Source: Pieris napi
Taxonomy: Eukaryota; Arthropoda; Insecta; Lepidoptera; Pieridae
Reading direction: 5' to 3'
DNA: 64,000 nucleotides
Assembly (NCBI RefSeq): GCF_905475465.1
Contig: NC_062235.1
Span: 6,396,001-6,460,000, forward strand
The position numbers and the translations under genes are program-made. The notes beneath the pieces are model-generated. The model had not been told where the DNA came from. It did not search any database and saw only the letters and a program-made list of their open reading frames with translations. Shown here in pieces: positions 1 to 11,635 of this stretch. Positions within the stretch are counted from its first letter, which is position 1. Every line of letters begins with the position of its first letter.

Positions 1-189
1 CAAAATGTGATAGGCATGTTTGTCAAATCTACGTGATTAAATAAATTAGGTACAACTACATAACGGAATGAGGAAAAATAACAACAACATTCATTTTATG
101 TTTTTACTAACAACAAGCAGTACATAGTGGTTAGTGCAATAGACACAAAACTTACATAGTACAAGAGGCCGATTGAGTAAATAAAAATA

Positions 190-461
190 TTTATTTATGT
201 TCAAACACCTCTAATACAATGAAGCAACCAAGTCATAAATAACATATTAGATAATGTAAATTATTTTGTATAAAAAACTAAATTATAACTTGGTTGATTA
301 TCATGCATACAACTAAGTTAAAACTGTAAGCTTACAATTAACATATACATGCAGTCAAAATAATAAATGCAATTAAAGAAATATAAAATATTTGTGGCAA
401 CATTCGAGTACAATATAAACTTCAAAAAAAAAGAACAAAAAGATAACAGAAATATAAAGAA
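190..461 (-). other. Aldolase 3' UTR with poly(A) signal
   Basis: AT-rich sequence follows the aldolase stop codon. An AATAAA on the minus strand (TTTATT at 190-195) is the best poly(A) signal seen. No other coding sequence is visible from position 1 to 461. Confidence 0.5.
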
Positions 462-3400
462 TTAGTACGCGTGTGATTTAACAAAGTTAGATTTTGAGGC
501 GGCTAGGGAAGGAATCGATCCGGCGACATATTGTCCTCTGACTGCAAGACCGTTCGCCTATTTTTATAGTAATGTTGGCAGAAATGCATTTCCGGCGTGG
601 CGTCGTCGATGCAATGTTGGAATGAGCGTGAGACAAAAAAGTTTTGTTAATAAACATCAAAAGCAGAGACAACACAATGCGGTGCAATTCATGAAAAAAT
701 ATATTTTGTTTTAGCTTGAAGGTAAAAAAAAATATAAACAATGAAATATACCAAAATATTCAACAACATTTAATACTTTTTCATGAACAGCGAATACAGC
801 GCTTACTTGAATAACGTTCAAACGAATATATTATGAATTTGGTGGGAAACTGATATCAATATTACCAACATTTTTCAAGTAAACAACCAAAGATTATATT
901 AATTCTACCTACTACTCTATGACATCTAAAGGTTAGGCACTACCATACTTACCTTATTTGTAATAGTATAAGTAATTTTTGAGTATTATCCAAACTTTAT
1001 CATATTTTTATGCTTGATTAGATTTCAATATCTAATTGCTATGATAAGTGACATAAACACTATTATTATGTTATATAATTATTAATGTAGATTACAATCT
1101 CCAATGTGGGTAGGTAAAATAAAATCCTACCTATTATTTGTTGTTTTATACCATATGAACAGACATTTTAATTATTTGTAGCTTAACTTTCACTTTCATA
1201 CATTTACACAAAAGAGACATGGTTAATCAAGTACACCTCTAACATCTTACTGCAACCCTGGTACATTACCTTAGCTCTCTTCAACAATTCCTGTTGTCCG
1301 GCTACTAGGTTCTCAGGCTTGCCCGCCCATGCGCGGAGCACTGAAGCCTGAAGGGCACGACCGTAGCTGAAGGTTAAGGCCCATGGGCGTTTCAGGTCGA
1401 CGGTGTTGATAGCATTCAAGTTCACGGACGCCTCTTCTTCAGACTGCCCACCAGAGAGGAATGTGATTCCTACAATTGTTTTCTACTATAAAATAAACAG
1501 CTTAAGCGCAATTAGATTCTAAAATGGCAATCTATTGTCCAATCAAATTTTTTGTTAATTTGTTTATATTTGATGTCCAATCATATTTTTTTCAACTAAA
1601 CCAAACTAAATTTGACTTGAATTTGAATATGACATGTGAAAAAAATAATTTAGAATTTATTAGATTTATAAAAATTAAAATACGATTTATAAATGTAAGT
1701 CAAATTTTTTAAATTGATTAGATTCTTATAAAGTTTATATCAACCGGGAACAGCAGCAGGCACAGTTCTGAGTAGAGCAGTGACAGTGGCACGGCCAATG
1801 TCCATTGGAGTGTACTGCTTCTTGCAGCTCTGTCCAGCTGTCACCTGGAAATGGAAGAGGAAACTTATAATACATTAAAAAAGATGATCTTAAAAAAAAT
1901 CATGTGTCCAATTCACACGTGGTAGAAGTGAAACCTTCAAAAACAAAGTTTTTATAATTAAAATATGTAAATTAGACTTTTTCTCTATCTAAACGTAGGA
2001 TCTTTTCTTTAAAAAAATATATATATTAATGTTAAATTTTTATTTATAACTTTAATATCAATCTTTAATTTGGTAAAAACTAAAATAATAAAAGTTTGAA
2101 ATAAATTCACAAGATCCAACGTGGGAGAAAATGAGATAGGAAGCATTATACAGTGTATAAACTTTTAATTAAGTGTAGTACGAAGTTTTCACTTCAAAAA
2201 GTTTCTATAACTAATGATTTGTAAATAAAATTGATAAATAATCTAATTTTATAATTAAACTACTTACTTGACTTACTTATTTAATTTTCATCAAATCTGT
2301 TTTTTTATTTCAGAAAATGTTCAAATACACACTAATTTAAAGTTTATACACTGTATAATGCCTCCTATCTCACTCTCTCACGCCAAATCCTATTAATTTA
2401 TGTGTCTGTCTCTTTTTACTGTCGCTTTTTCCGTTGCATCCGGTTTGAAATCACAACGATTCTAAAGAAGTTTCTCTTTAATAAGTTGTATGCATTTACA
2501 TTCATTTAAATAAAATTTCAGTAAGTGTCAACTGGGCTCAAACCTTGTTTAAATATTTGTATTCTTACCATGTTAGGCTTAAGAAGTGTTCCCTCAAGAA
2601 AGACATGGTGGTCGCTAAGAGCCTTGTACACAGCAGCCAGCACCACTTCTGTTACTTTCTGGGCACGGTCCAAGTCATGTTCACCTAGTGAAATTTTTTA
2701 ACATACAATATAAAAACAATAGAAATCATAATCTTTCAGCGTTCACACCTTACATCTTTAAACGCTAGTCAACAAAAGCACTCTAGTCACTTTGTACACT
2801 GAACTGCTATAATCTACTTACCATCGGGTAACACCTCCGGCTCCACAATAGGAACGATACGCTGGCTCTGACAGATAGAGGCGTAACGTGCGAGGACATT
2901 CGCATTCTCCATGATAGCCTGGTAGGATGGTGAGTTACGCGCGATCTTCAGTACGCAACGCCACTTGGCGAAGTGGCATCCGTCCTTCTTGTATTGAGCG
3001 CAACGTTGGGCCAAGTCATCCAAACCTGGAAAATGATTTAAAATAAGTAAGACATTTAAAATTGGAAGAGACAGTCCATAACATGAAACAATGAATAATT
3101 TCTTGAAACAAACGTAAAATGTAGTTCAAATTATATGTAGAATAAAAAGTTATATTATATACAAGTATTGGGTTGTCATAGAAAGAAAAGGTACTACGTT
3201 TATTGTGTACGGTGTTCAGGGCCGCGCCGCCCATGTGTGCGAAGTGTGCGATGCACACAGGCGCTAAGACAATAAGGGCGCCGCCACCGAAATTATTTAT
3301 ACTACAATATTCTTACGTACAATTGAAGTTTCATTTTACGCTTTGGGTTTTAGTTTACATTAATTACTCAGAGCTAAGCGAATCAAAAGAAAGGCCGCTG

Positions 3401-6400
3401 CGCCGTGATTGAGTGTGTTTATGTCTTATGATTTCAATAATATGCCGACATACCTTGATAGAATCCAAAATGAACTAATTTTTATACTCGGTAACCAAAT
3501 TCAACATTTTATTTTAAATTTATGTCTAATTAATAAATATTTTTCAATAATACTGGATTGTACTCCTGACGTTTCACACGAAGAGCAAATTAGTATGATA
3601 ATAATATTTGTCAACTTTAACATGGAAACTAGAAAGTTGGAAATAAGAGAGCATTTCCTAGCTTTCTGTCAATCATAGATACAACTGGCGCTGGAGTAAG
3701 GTCATTTATAATAGAAAAACTAAATGACATTAATTTGGACATAAACAACTTAAGGGGACAAGGCTATGATAATGGCTCAAATATCCGCGGTAAGAATATT
3801 GCGGGATCTAAACCTCCGCGCTTTTTATGTACCGTGCGCTAGCCATAGTTTAAATTTAATAGTAAACGACGCCAATCTCATACACGACTGGATTTTTTAA
3901 TATTGTGCAATTATTTAAATATTTTTCGTCCTCTACTAAAAGATGGGATTTATTACAAAGATATATCATAAATCTGACCTTAAAAACGGTTAGATATAAC
4001 ATCGTAAATAAACTATGTAACAATTTAATTCGCGTTTTATTTTTCACGGCAATTGGCAAGCGGACGTTTTACCTATTTAAAAAGTAATATTTAAGTAGGG
4101 ATATTAAACTAAAAAATTTTTTTCTTTCGGTAATTTAAAAAAAAAAAATATATATATATTGAAACTTGAAGATTCGTAAAAAATAGGCCGAAAAATATAA
4201 ATAGTTCCCTCAAAGGCCTGCAACACACCCGCTGAAAATGTCTATGGGCTGCGATGACTGCCATTTTTGTCCGTCGCTCAGGCTCGTTTGCCCCCTATAA
4301 AAAAAAGGAGGCGCTTCATGGGTTTCGCACACAGGCGCTGCCGGGGGTCGGCGCGGCCCTGACGGTGTTTCATTAGAAGTGGTTTGGTCTTAATATAAAT
4401 AAATCATTTAGCTATTTAAATAAGGGCTATTTAATTAACTATAATATTTTTGTTTACACAAGAAATGTTATTAATAAAAATATCTGTAATATTTTATCTC
4501 ATATGTTTATTAATTGCTATCGTGGCGAGCCCCCTTGCATCAAAATAACCTTTGATAAGATTTTATTTTAATAAGTCAACAACAAGTTCCACGTATTTTT
4601 TCTAAAGTTATGATGCAATATTCAACTGGGTTATTTATAAATTCAGTAATACACGTCCGTTACATATATTCTTTGTACTTAAACGCAATAACACAACAAC
4701 TTTCTACTGTGAAACAACAGATGAAACATGCTTAAGTAGAGAGTTCTAGAATCTATGTATGTGTGTACTGTGTACACGTTATCAATGACGGCTGAAGAGA
4801 CTTTTTCAAGTAGAAAAAGGTCAACATACTGTGATATGGCGCTTCTTTTTATTAAAACCATTAAAAAAATACGCATTCATGTCACAGTACACAATGATAT
4901 TTGAATGTCTCTTACCTTGGGTGGTGCACTCATCTTCAGATCCGAAAAGTGGCACGACACCTTTGTCGACCTTGATTCCGGGGATGATGCCGCGCTTTTC
5001 CAGCAGTTGGACCAAGGGTGTACCATCATCGGCCTTCTGGTAGAGGGTCTCGTGGAAAAGGATCACTCCAGAGATGTTCTCAGAGAGGGCCTAAGAAAAT
5101 ACATGTTTATCACTAGTAAAGTACGTAATAGTTTCATAAACAAAATTTAAAAAAATTTTAAAAAAGAACAAGGTTTTTGGACTAGTAATCTGTGTCTGTA
5201 GAACTATAGTTATTCTTCTTCTTATAAATAATTCTGGTGCTACCTCCCTGCGCCTGTTTTCCAGTGATAGTATGGAATGGTCCTTTTCCAAAAATTGCTA
5301 TCAACTACGCGTGGTCTTAGGAATATACACAGACAGTCGTTATCATAAATAAACGCAGCCAAAAGCCACCTTCAAATATCGAGCAAGATTCAAATTATCG
5401 TACGTGACCTTAGTCATGTACGAGTTAAAGGGAAAGCTTATTCAAATTTCTGTTAATATGAGCTGTCAAGTGAAATCTATATTTTTACCTGTATGACCCA
5501 TACATATATTACTAATTTGCGATCGGAAATTTATACATATTATAATTTCATGGCTAGATCCAGTTAGATTCTTGTGTATATAAATAAATAAGTTAAAATT
5601 ACACATTTTTACTTATTTTTACATCGATTTTTGTATGAACAATGCTAATTTTCTGTATGTTTATACAGAAAACCGAACTCTCATTTCACTGGTACTCAAC
5701 GAACGTTATTATGTATGTGTGTATTCCAATACAGTTGTCGAATATAACTATTGCTCAGCAAATATTTTTTTTAGTCTTTTCTTAAAGAAATGTTACCTAC
5801 ATTTTCACTACTTTTAGTCATGAAGAAGTTGATCACCAGGTAGCAATATTATGCGCAGTTATTCAATATTACTATTACGGTATAGAATTCCTTGGCACTT
5901 GATCTAGAAACGATCACGTCAAACAGAATTCACATGTTTTTACTAGTTGTTGGTGCCAGAAGATAAAAAATCACGAGGATTAATCGTAGGATAAATTAAC
6001 AACTCCAATATAAAAAAACGTAAAATTATATAATATATTTAATATTCAATATTATGTATTACCAAAATTTAATAACTTTTTAATTTATTTTGTCGGCAAC
6101 TGGATTCATACATATAAAATCAATAAAAATGGTTGTTATAATATAGGCAAAGGCGCCTAAGTCAGATTGTACAACCACTGGAACTAAATTCATACTTTAA
6201 TAGGTACTTTTTATTCAGAAATGGATCATTATAAATTATGTAGCATATTTGGCTGAATATAGTTTTAAAAAGTTCTTTTTACTCACTGGGTCAGTGCTGA
6301 AGAGAAGCTGACGGTATTTACGACGGTTCTCTTCAGTGTTCTCCACTCCAATGTCTTGGAGACGCTTGCCCATGGTTCCTGCGAGACAAGGTTTTACATG

Positions 6401-7792
6401 AACAAGATTTAATATGACCGTCTTCTGTCATGTTTATATATGATTTTTATACAGACCAAATAGGAATAACTATTTAATTAAATTAAAAAATAGCTAATAA
6501 ATATTTTTATTCCTTTGATCTTTTAAGGATTATTGTTATTTTATACACTTTGAACATAAAGTATGATCAATTGTAATATAATGATAAGATTACTAAAGGT
6601 GCTATAAAATTAACGACAACAGCAGGATAATATAAGTCTTGAAAAAGAACTAAATGTGGTCTATATAATATGTTCTGTAGTGTCATAAACAAACAATATC
6701 TTAATTAATTATGAGTGTAAACCCCTTTGTTTCTACACTGTTATCTTAGAAAAGTGTGATTATTTACCGAGTGAGCATGCTATTTACACTATATAGAAAA
6801 TAGCTAGATAAACCAAGCTAGAATGAAGTTACAGCATATTTACCAGTAGATTCATCAGCAGCAAGAATACCCTTGCCAGGAGCCACAATAGCCTGCGCTA
6901 TCTTCTTCAGCTCCTCCTGGATTTCGGGGGTTGGGTATTGGAAGTAGGCACTCATTGTGGCTGAAACAAATATAAACATCAGTATATATACAGTACTTAT
7001 ACATCAGCAAAGACAAATATAAAAACAGATTTGTTAAATACATACTTATTACTTATTAATATTAATTAATGTGAAAATGTATTGAGATACGTTTAAATCC
7101 TTTTTAAAAAAATGCATGTTACTCAGACCATATTCTCTATTGGGTGGGGCCCAATGAAAATCACACAAGAAAAAATTAAGTCAATTAGGCTAGGACCACA
7201 AATTTTTTTTTACAATCATAAATTTCATTTAAAATTGCAATTATAAAAGAACTTTCATCTATATCAAATACGTAAGATGTAGTTTATCAATACATTGTTT
7301 TAGAACCAGTCAATTATTGACATTTATCAGTATTTGAATATCCAAGCCGCAAATTGTATACAATTTAAATATTTAAATTAGACACACCTCCAGTATTACT
7401 AGTTATGAGACTGGTTTTGGACTATGAACTTTGCTAATATGTGCAATGAATGGAAATTCATAAATAGTGAAAAAATTCATTTGATTATCTAGAATTAAAT
7501 AACCCAAAAAGGAATTATAGGTACAAGAAAATAGAAGTAGAGAATACTGAGAATAAGCTGTTAGATAAATCTTTAGAGAATCAATATAAACTTATCTGCT
7601 AAACCCTAAAAATGTTAAACATTGTTTCTTGAATGGAAAAAATATAGAAAAACATTTTATTTGTATTTTCTAATAAGAATGAACCCCAGAAGTAATTGAT
7701 ATCTTTTAAATCGGCATACCTTTGGTACCAAAACCAGGCATCCATCCTGATTCTGGTGGTCCCTTCTTGCCTTTTTTACCTTTAGGTGGCAT
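462..7792 (-). CDS. Ald: Fructose-bisphosphate aldolase (class I), spliced
   Basis: Cytosolic glycolytic enzyme that cleaves fructose-1,6-bisphosphate to DHAP and glyceraldehyde-3-phosphate. Hand-spliced coding exons (minus): 7792-7720 (optional N-terminal exon), 6960-6844 (standard ATG at 6955), 6378-6287, 5090-4916, 3025-2822, 2684-2569, 1844-1745, 1469-1270 and 557-462. All junctions are GT-AG and keep frame. From 6955 the product is 364 aa, the usual length. Visible landmarks are GKGILAADES near the N-terminus, KVDKGV, KWRCVLKI, IVPIVEPEVLPDG, the Schiff-base lysine in LEGTLLKPNM, and the C-terminal HAY with its catalytic tyrosine. The last exon (ANGLAVRGQY...KSHAY) is short and easily missed; reading on past 1270 crosses a GTAATG donor and gives a false tail. 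Including the upstream exon adds 26 residues. Neighbours are unrelated. Gene identity is certain; the 5' structure is less so. Confidence 0.96.
2107..2391. mobile_element. MITE with about 50-bp terminal inverted repeats
   Basis: Lies in the aldolase intron between 2569 and 1844. The left arm (about 2112-2166) contains GAGATAGGAAGCATTATACA and the right arm (about 2337-2388) carries its reverse complement with a few mismatches. The short interior has no ORF. The exact ends and target duplication are not clear. Confidence 0.6.
3217..4361 (+). mobile_element. hAT element remnant (ZMYM1-like transposase), 8-bp TSD
   Basis: A 1,145-bp element in an aldolase intron. The ends are inverted: CAGGGCCGCGCCGCC at the left and GTCGGCGCGGCCCTG at the right. 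An exact 8-bp target duplication ACGGTGTT flanks it (3209-3216 and 4362-4369), which is diagnostic of the hAT superfamily. From 3409 to about 3840 the plus strand reads like the catalytic part of ZMYM1-like hAT transposases (FSIILDCTPDVSHEEQ, then DTTGAGV, LDINNLRGQGYDNGSN), interrupted by stops. The N-terminus and the rest of the transposase are missing, so it is a dead, internally deleted copy. Confidence 0.88.
3409..3840 (+). pseudogene. hAT transposase fragment, broken
   Basis: An open stretch of 89 residues ends in a stop at 3676-3678. It is followed without a frame change by further recognisable transposase sequence up to the RGQGYDNGSN motif, then more stops. It matches the central catalytic region of ZMYM1/hAT-like transposases as I know the family. 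It is not functional and lies antisense to aldolase. Confidence 0.8.
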
Positions 7793-8734
7793 TGTGTAAA
7801 ATTTATATAAAAATTAAATATAAAAGGAAAGATACTCGACTTTACATTATTAACTCACCAAAATAAACTAATATTGAAGTTTATCTTGTCAGTTCACTTG
7901 AACTTGTAGTGTTTTCCAATTTCGAAAAATATCAAACAGATGTTAACAAAAATATATCAAATTCTATAACATTACATACTTATTAGTGAAACTATCTTCA
8001 ATTTGTAATGAGTTTCAATACAACTTATTGTACCAAAATTATGAACATTTCAATGTATTTTTTTAATCTAATATAGCATTATGATATATTGAGTAGATTA
8101 CAGACACAATGTAGAATTATAAACTTATTTAAAGAGATTACAATTCTTCTTCAATTGAAAGTATGCAAGAGACATGTGATAGGGTGACCCTGACCTTGAA
8201 GGGTCATTGAAAGTAAAACATCCTTATTAATCTTTAGGTATGTGATGACATATAGATATATACCGTTTTACTGGTCTTTAAATCAAAATTTTAGGAAAAA
8301 TTTAACTACTCAAAATTACCAATGTATATTTACAATTACTATACAATGTCAACTGTAAATTAAAGAAAATCCAACTATATAATCAAAATGTAAATTTCTA
8401 AAATTTTATCATTATATACCTCAAACATTATCCATTGTTCATATAGTTTCACTATAAATAAATATGAAGAATAAATAGCCACAATATATTATGAAAGTAA
8501 AAAAGGTTATAACTTAAAATAATTATCTAGGAGCTTAATAATATGAAAAGTTAAATATGCAATTAATCATGAATTTATAAAAACAGAACTATTTCATTAA
8601 AATTACATCATAGTTATGTACCTGCGTGATTGTAAATATTTTTTTTTACACTAAGCCGAAACATGTAAACTATTCTCATATGTAACATATACAATTGAAT
8701 TATTAATCTAGTATATAAATTGGTATTTACTTAC

Positions 8735-8830
8735 TTTTTGTTAATTTTTCTTGACCCTAGACACTGTTCAACTGCCGCTGCACAACTGTCAAAATTCTGA
8801 ATCGAGAATTGAACACGAATAAAGGTCATT
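8735..8830 (-). promoter_or_regulatory. Probable aldolase non-coding first exon and promoter area
   Basis: On the minus strand a sequence ending AACAAAAA is followed by a strong donor GTAAGTAAAT at 8734 leftwards. It lies upstream of all aldolase coding exons and carries no convincing ORF, so it fits a 5' UTR exon. A second donor-like GGTGAGT lies near 7860. Which of these joins which coding exon cannot be told from sequence alone. The remaining 7.8-8.7 kb is AT-rich with nothing else recognisable. Confidence 0.4.
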
Positions 8831-9059
8831 TGAAGGATATCAGTATTAACTTTACGAATTACAGCACCATCTATGAGTAAATAGACGTATTACGATCTAC
8901 AATATATTACCCACATCCCCACATACAGTGCCACAGACAAGTCATAGTGATTACAAGATTTATTTTCAATAAACTTTATATCATATTTTAATTAAGAGTA
9001 TATAATACAATATTCTTGACCTACGTTGTAATCATAATTAAAAATGGATAAAAAGAAAA

Positions 9060-9430
9060 CTAAAATAAATTGAAAAAGTTCGTCCGTTTGTCCGGTCCAT
9101 GTGACAGTCTACCCTTAATGCTGGTGCAGCATTTCATAGCTGTATTGTGACTAGCGCCAGTGAACTTAAGGCCCACGGCCCAAGAGTCTCTACGCCAAAG
9201 GGAACGAAATCAAAGTTGGAGGAATGTTTTAATATTTTTGCCGATTATTAATTTCCACCTGCTCTGCGGCAAATGCTTGTTCGAAAAGGTGAGACGGGGC
9301 TAACTTGTCCACACAAGTAGCATCCCAATCCAGAGGTCATCCCATCCTCCAAGGGAACTTCCTATCCGGTGGCTTGCCATCGTCTCTAGCAATGACTGGT
9401 GGTTCCTAAATGGCTGGAATATTCACGTTT
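9060..9430 (-). mobile_element. Degraded retroelement ORF fragment
   Basis: Minus-strand frames give pieces typical of the C-terminal tail of insect reverse-transcriptase-type ORFs: WDATCVDKLAPSHL, and in another frame DFVPFGVETLGPW. The order matches retroelement proteins I know, but stops and a frameshift separate the pieces. It lies in the spacer between aldolase and the fatty-acid-binding protein gene. Confidence 0.55.
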
Positions 9431-9908
9431 ATTATCATCACGCAAACACCTGGTTTAGTTTGCTTCATATAGATTACGCTATTCATAAACTATTAAACCA
9501 TTCGACGTTTACATGTGACTCTTTTAAACAAGGATTTTAAACTTGTAAATGTTTTTTAGTTTTCAAAAAACGACACAGATGACGCTGCTTTGGAAAACCT
9601 TTAACGTCTAATAGCAGTTGTTACTTATCAATATCTGCTAATTTTTAATATCAATGTTTTTTTTAAATCGATAATTACAAAACAAGCGTTTAGTAGGACT
9701 GAACAGCTAGGTTTTGGCTAATTTAGTTCTAGCAAAATTAAATTTTATATGAATCCTTAAAACCTTTAACAATATGATTTTATATTGTGATTTTTGACAC
9801 AATATCTATTATTTAGTGAGTGACTGGGCCGGTAAACAAAACTCTAAAAACTTCTTGTAAACATTTAATTGTTTCTTCTATGACGTTTCGCTGATCAAGT
9901 ACAATTAA

Positions 9909-10558
9909 GGCTAAGTTCAGATGACCGCGCGTAGCCGCGCGTCGCCGCGCGGTTGGAGCATTCACATGACGGTATATGTACGCGCGGCAGTGTGGCTTCA
10001 ACATTGATTGACAATGGACGTGGAGGAGGCAATTTGCTTATGGATTTTATATAGAAGACTGAGACGTCGCAGAAGAAGACAAAGACGATACTGGGTGCAT
10101 CCAACTTTAAGTGACAGACTTTCTTCCAGCCTGTTTGTCACTTTGTATCCCGACTTGAGGTTACACGAAAATATTTTTTTTAACTATTTCCGGATGTCAG
10201 TTGCATCCTTTGATTTTTTATACGATTCTATTGAAAATGATTTAAAATCCAGTGAAGATGCTATAAGATATTGCATATCACCAAATACTTAATACCATAT
10301 CTTCGGTACTAATTTTGCATCGATCTATGTGTCTTTCCGTCTCAAGCCGCGCGGATCAACTGAACAGGTCGATACAGGTTTGCAAAACTTGTGCCGCGCG
10401 GAAGCGCGCGGTTCAAGACATTGCGCGCGGGTCGGAGCGCGCCGCGAGTTGGCGTGCGGTACCGCGCGGTAATGTAGACGATAATTACCGTTTATATTGA
10501 TCTTGTACCGCGCGGTTCGTAGTTCCGCGCGGTACCGCGCGGTCATCTGAACTTAGCC
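9909..10558 (+). mobile_element. PIF/Harbinger deletion derivative with TAA TSD
   Basis: A 650-bp element. The termini GGCTAAGTTCAGATGACCGC and its inverted copy at the right end are near perfect, and both flanks are TAA (9906-9908 and 10559-10561), the expected Harbinger 3-bp target duplication. An ORF from 10014 (MDVEEAICLW) reads through an Arg-rich stretch into RRYWVHPTLSDR and NYFRMSVASFD, which is the N-terminal region of HARBI1-like transposases. It stops at 10290, so the DDE catalytic part is gone. Subterminal DNA holds many CCGCGCGG palindromes, striking in an AT-rich region. Confidence 0.88.
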
Positions 10559-11442
10559 TAAGTGGTTCCCGCGCGTCGCACTACCATTTAAAATGATTAA
10601 ATAAGTTGCGCCTGGTGAAAAACTTGTGGAATGAGCACACAAACACTGACGTAGTTTATCAAAACAGTGTTAAATAAAGGGATAACAAAAACTTTAAAAT
10701 ATCATCTAATTTTTAGTTTCTAACCAACGGGTTATAAAGGTAAGGAATTCTAATAAACACGGTCACATTGGTTTCCTTCTTTACCAAGTAGATTTGATCA
10801 AACATTTTTCTTTACAACTGTCATTTTATTACGTAGAAAACAATTTATTACTAGTGGTTATATACCATATTCGGCTTATTTTTGTATTTGATAAATAGAA
10901 ATATGTACTCATGATAGTGACATCATCTAAGATATTTCATTCTTCATTCATCATTAATATCAAATGCTATATACACGGCTTTGTTTTATTATGGACTAAA
11001 ATAGACAAGGCTCATTTCAGATCCAGTAATTACGATATAGAAAAAAATATTGGTTGTTTGTAAAGTAGGTTTACGATCGAGATGTTTACGTGATAACGTC
11101 TTATTGGTGATATAAGTTTTTGGGAAGTAAGGAATTAATGAAGATAACAATTTTTTCAAATTTTAAATTACATCTATCGTTTTATTCACACTTGATGATA
11201 AATTTCGGGTGTAAAATGACAAGTTTACTTATTCGACTATGATATACATTTTTCTTCATACATTCACGGAATGACTGGCAGCGCTCGAGATGAGACGGGA
11301 GATCGGTCCGTCTCTCTCTCGTTATACCTGCGATCGCGCTCGTGAGGTTTTGGTGTGACACAAGTTTCTGAACATGTCACCCGACTAAAACGATTTTAAA
11401 GACGTTATCACGTCAATAACAACACAGTTTTATAGAAAACTA

Positions 11443-11448
11443 TTTATT
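11443..11448 (-). terminator. Poly(A) signal of the fatty-acid-binding protein gene
   Basis: TTTATT on the plus strand is AATAAA on the gene strand, about 190 nt past the stop codon. It is the nearest canonical signal. Confidence 0.55.
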
Positions 11449-11635
11449 AAAAATACACAGCAAAGACTTATACAATATACATGATAGTTTTCTCACGACT
11501 TTCAAACTTTTGGCAAAAAACAAATTGTGCTAATGATTGCAACAGTTAAGCAGAAGATATCTTAAATTATGTAGTTTAAATAAATGTATGTAAAACGATA
11601 GGACAATGTTGGGCGCAGCCCTGCAGTCTTGTGGC

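Noticed and set aside
487..741. 84-codon frame on the minus strand
   Set aside because: A different frame overlapping the aldolase terminal exon and its intron; no family signal.
1204..1269. C-terminal tail VMYQGCSKMLEVYLINHVSFV on aldolase
   Set aside because: It lies beyond a GTAATG donor and lacks the family's C-terminal HAY; the proper terminal exon is at 557-462.
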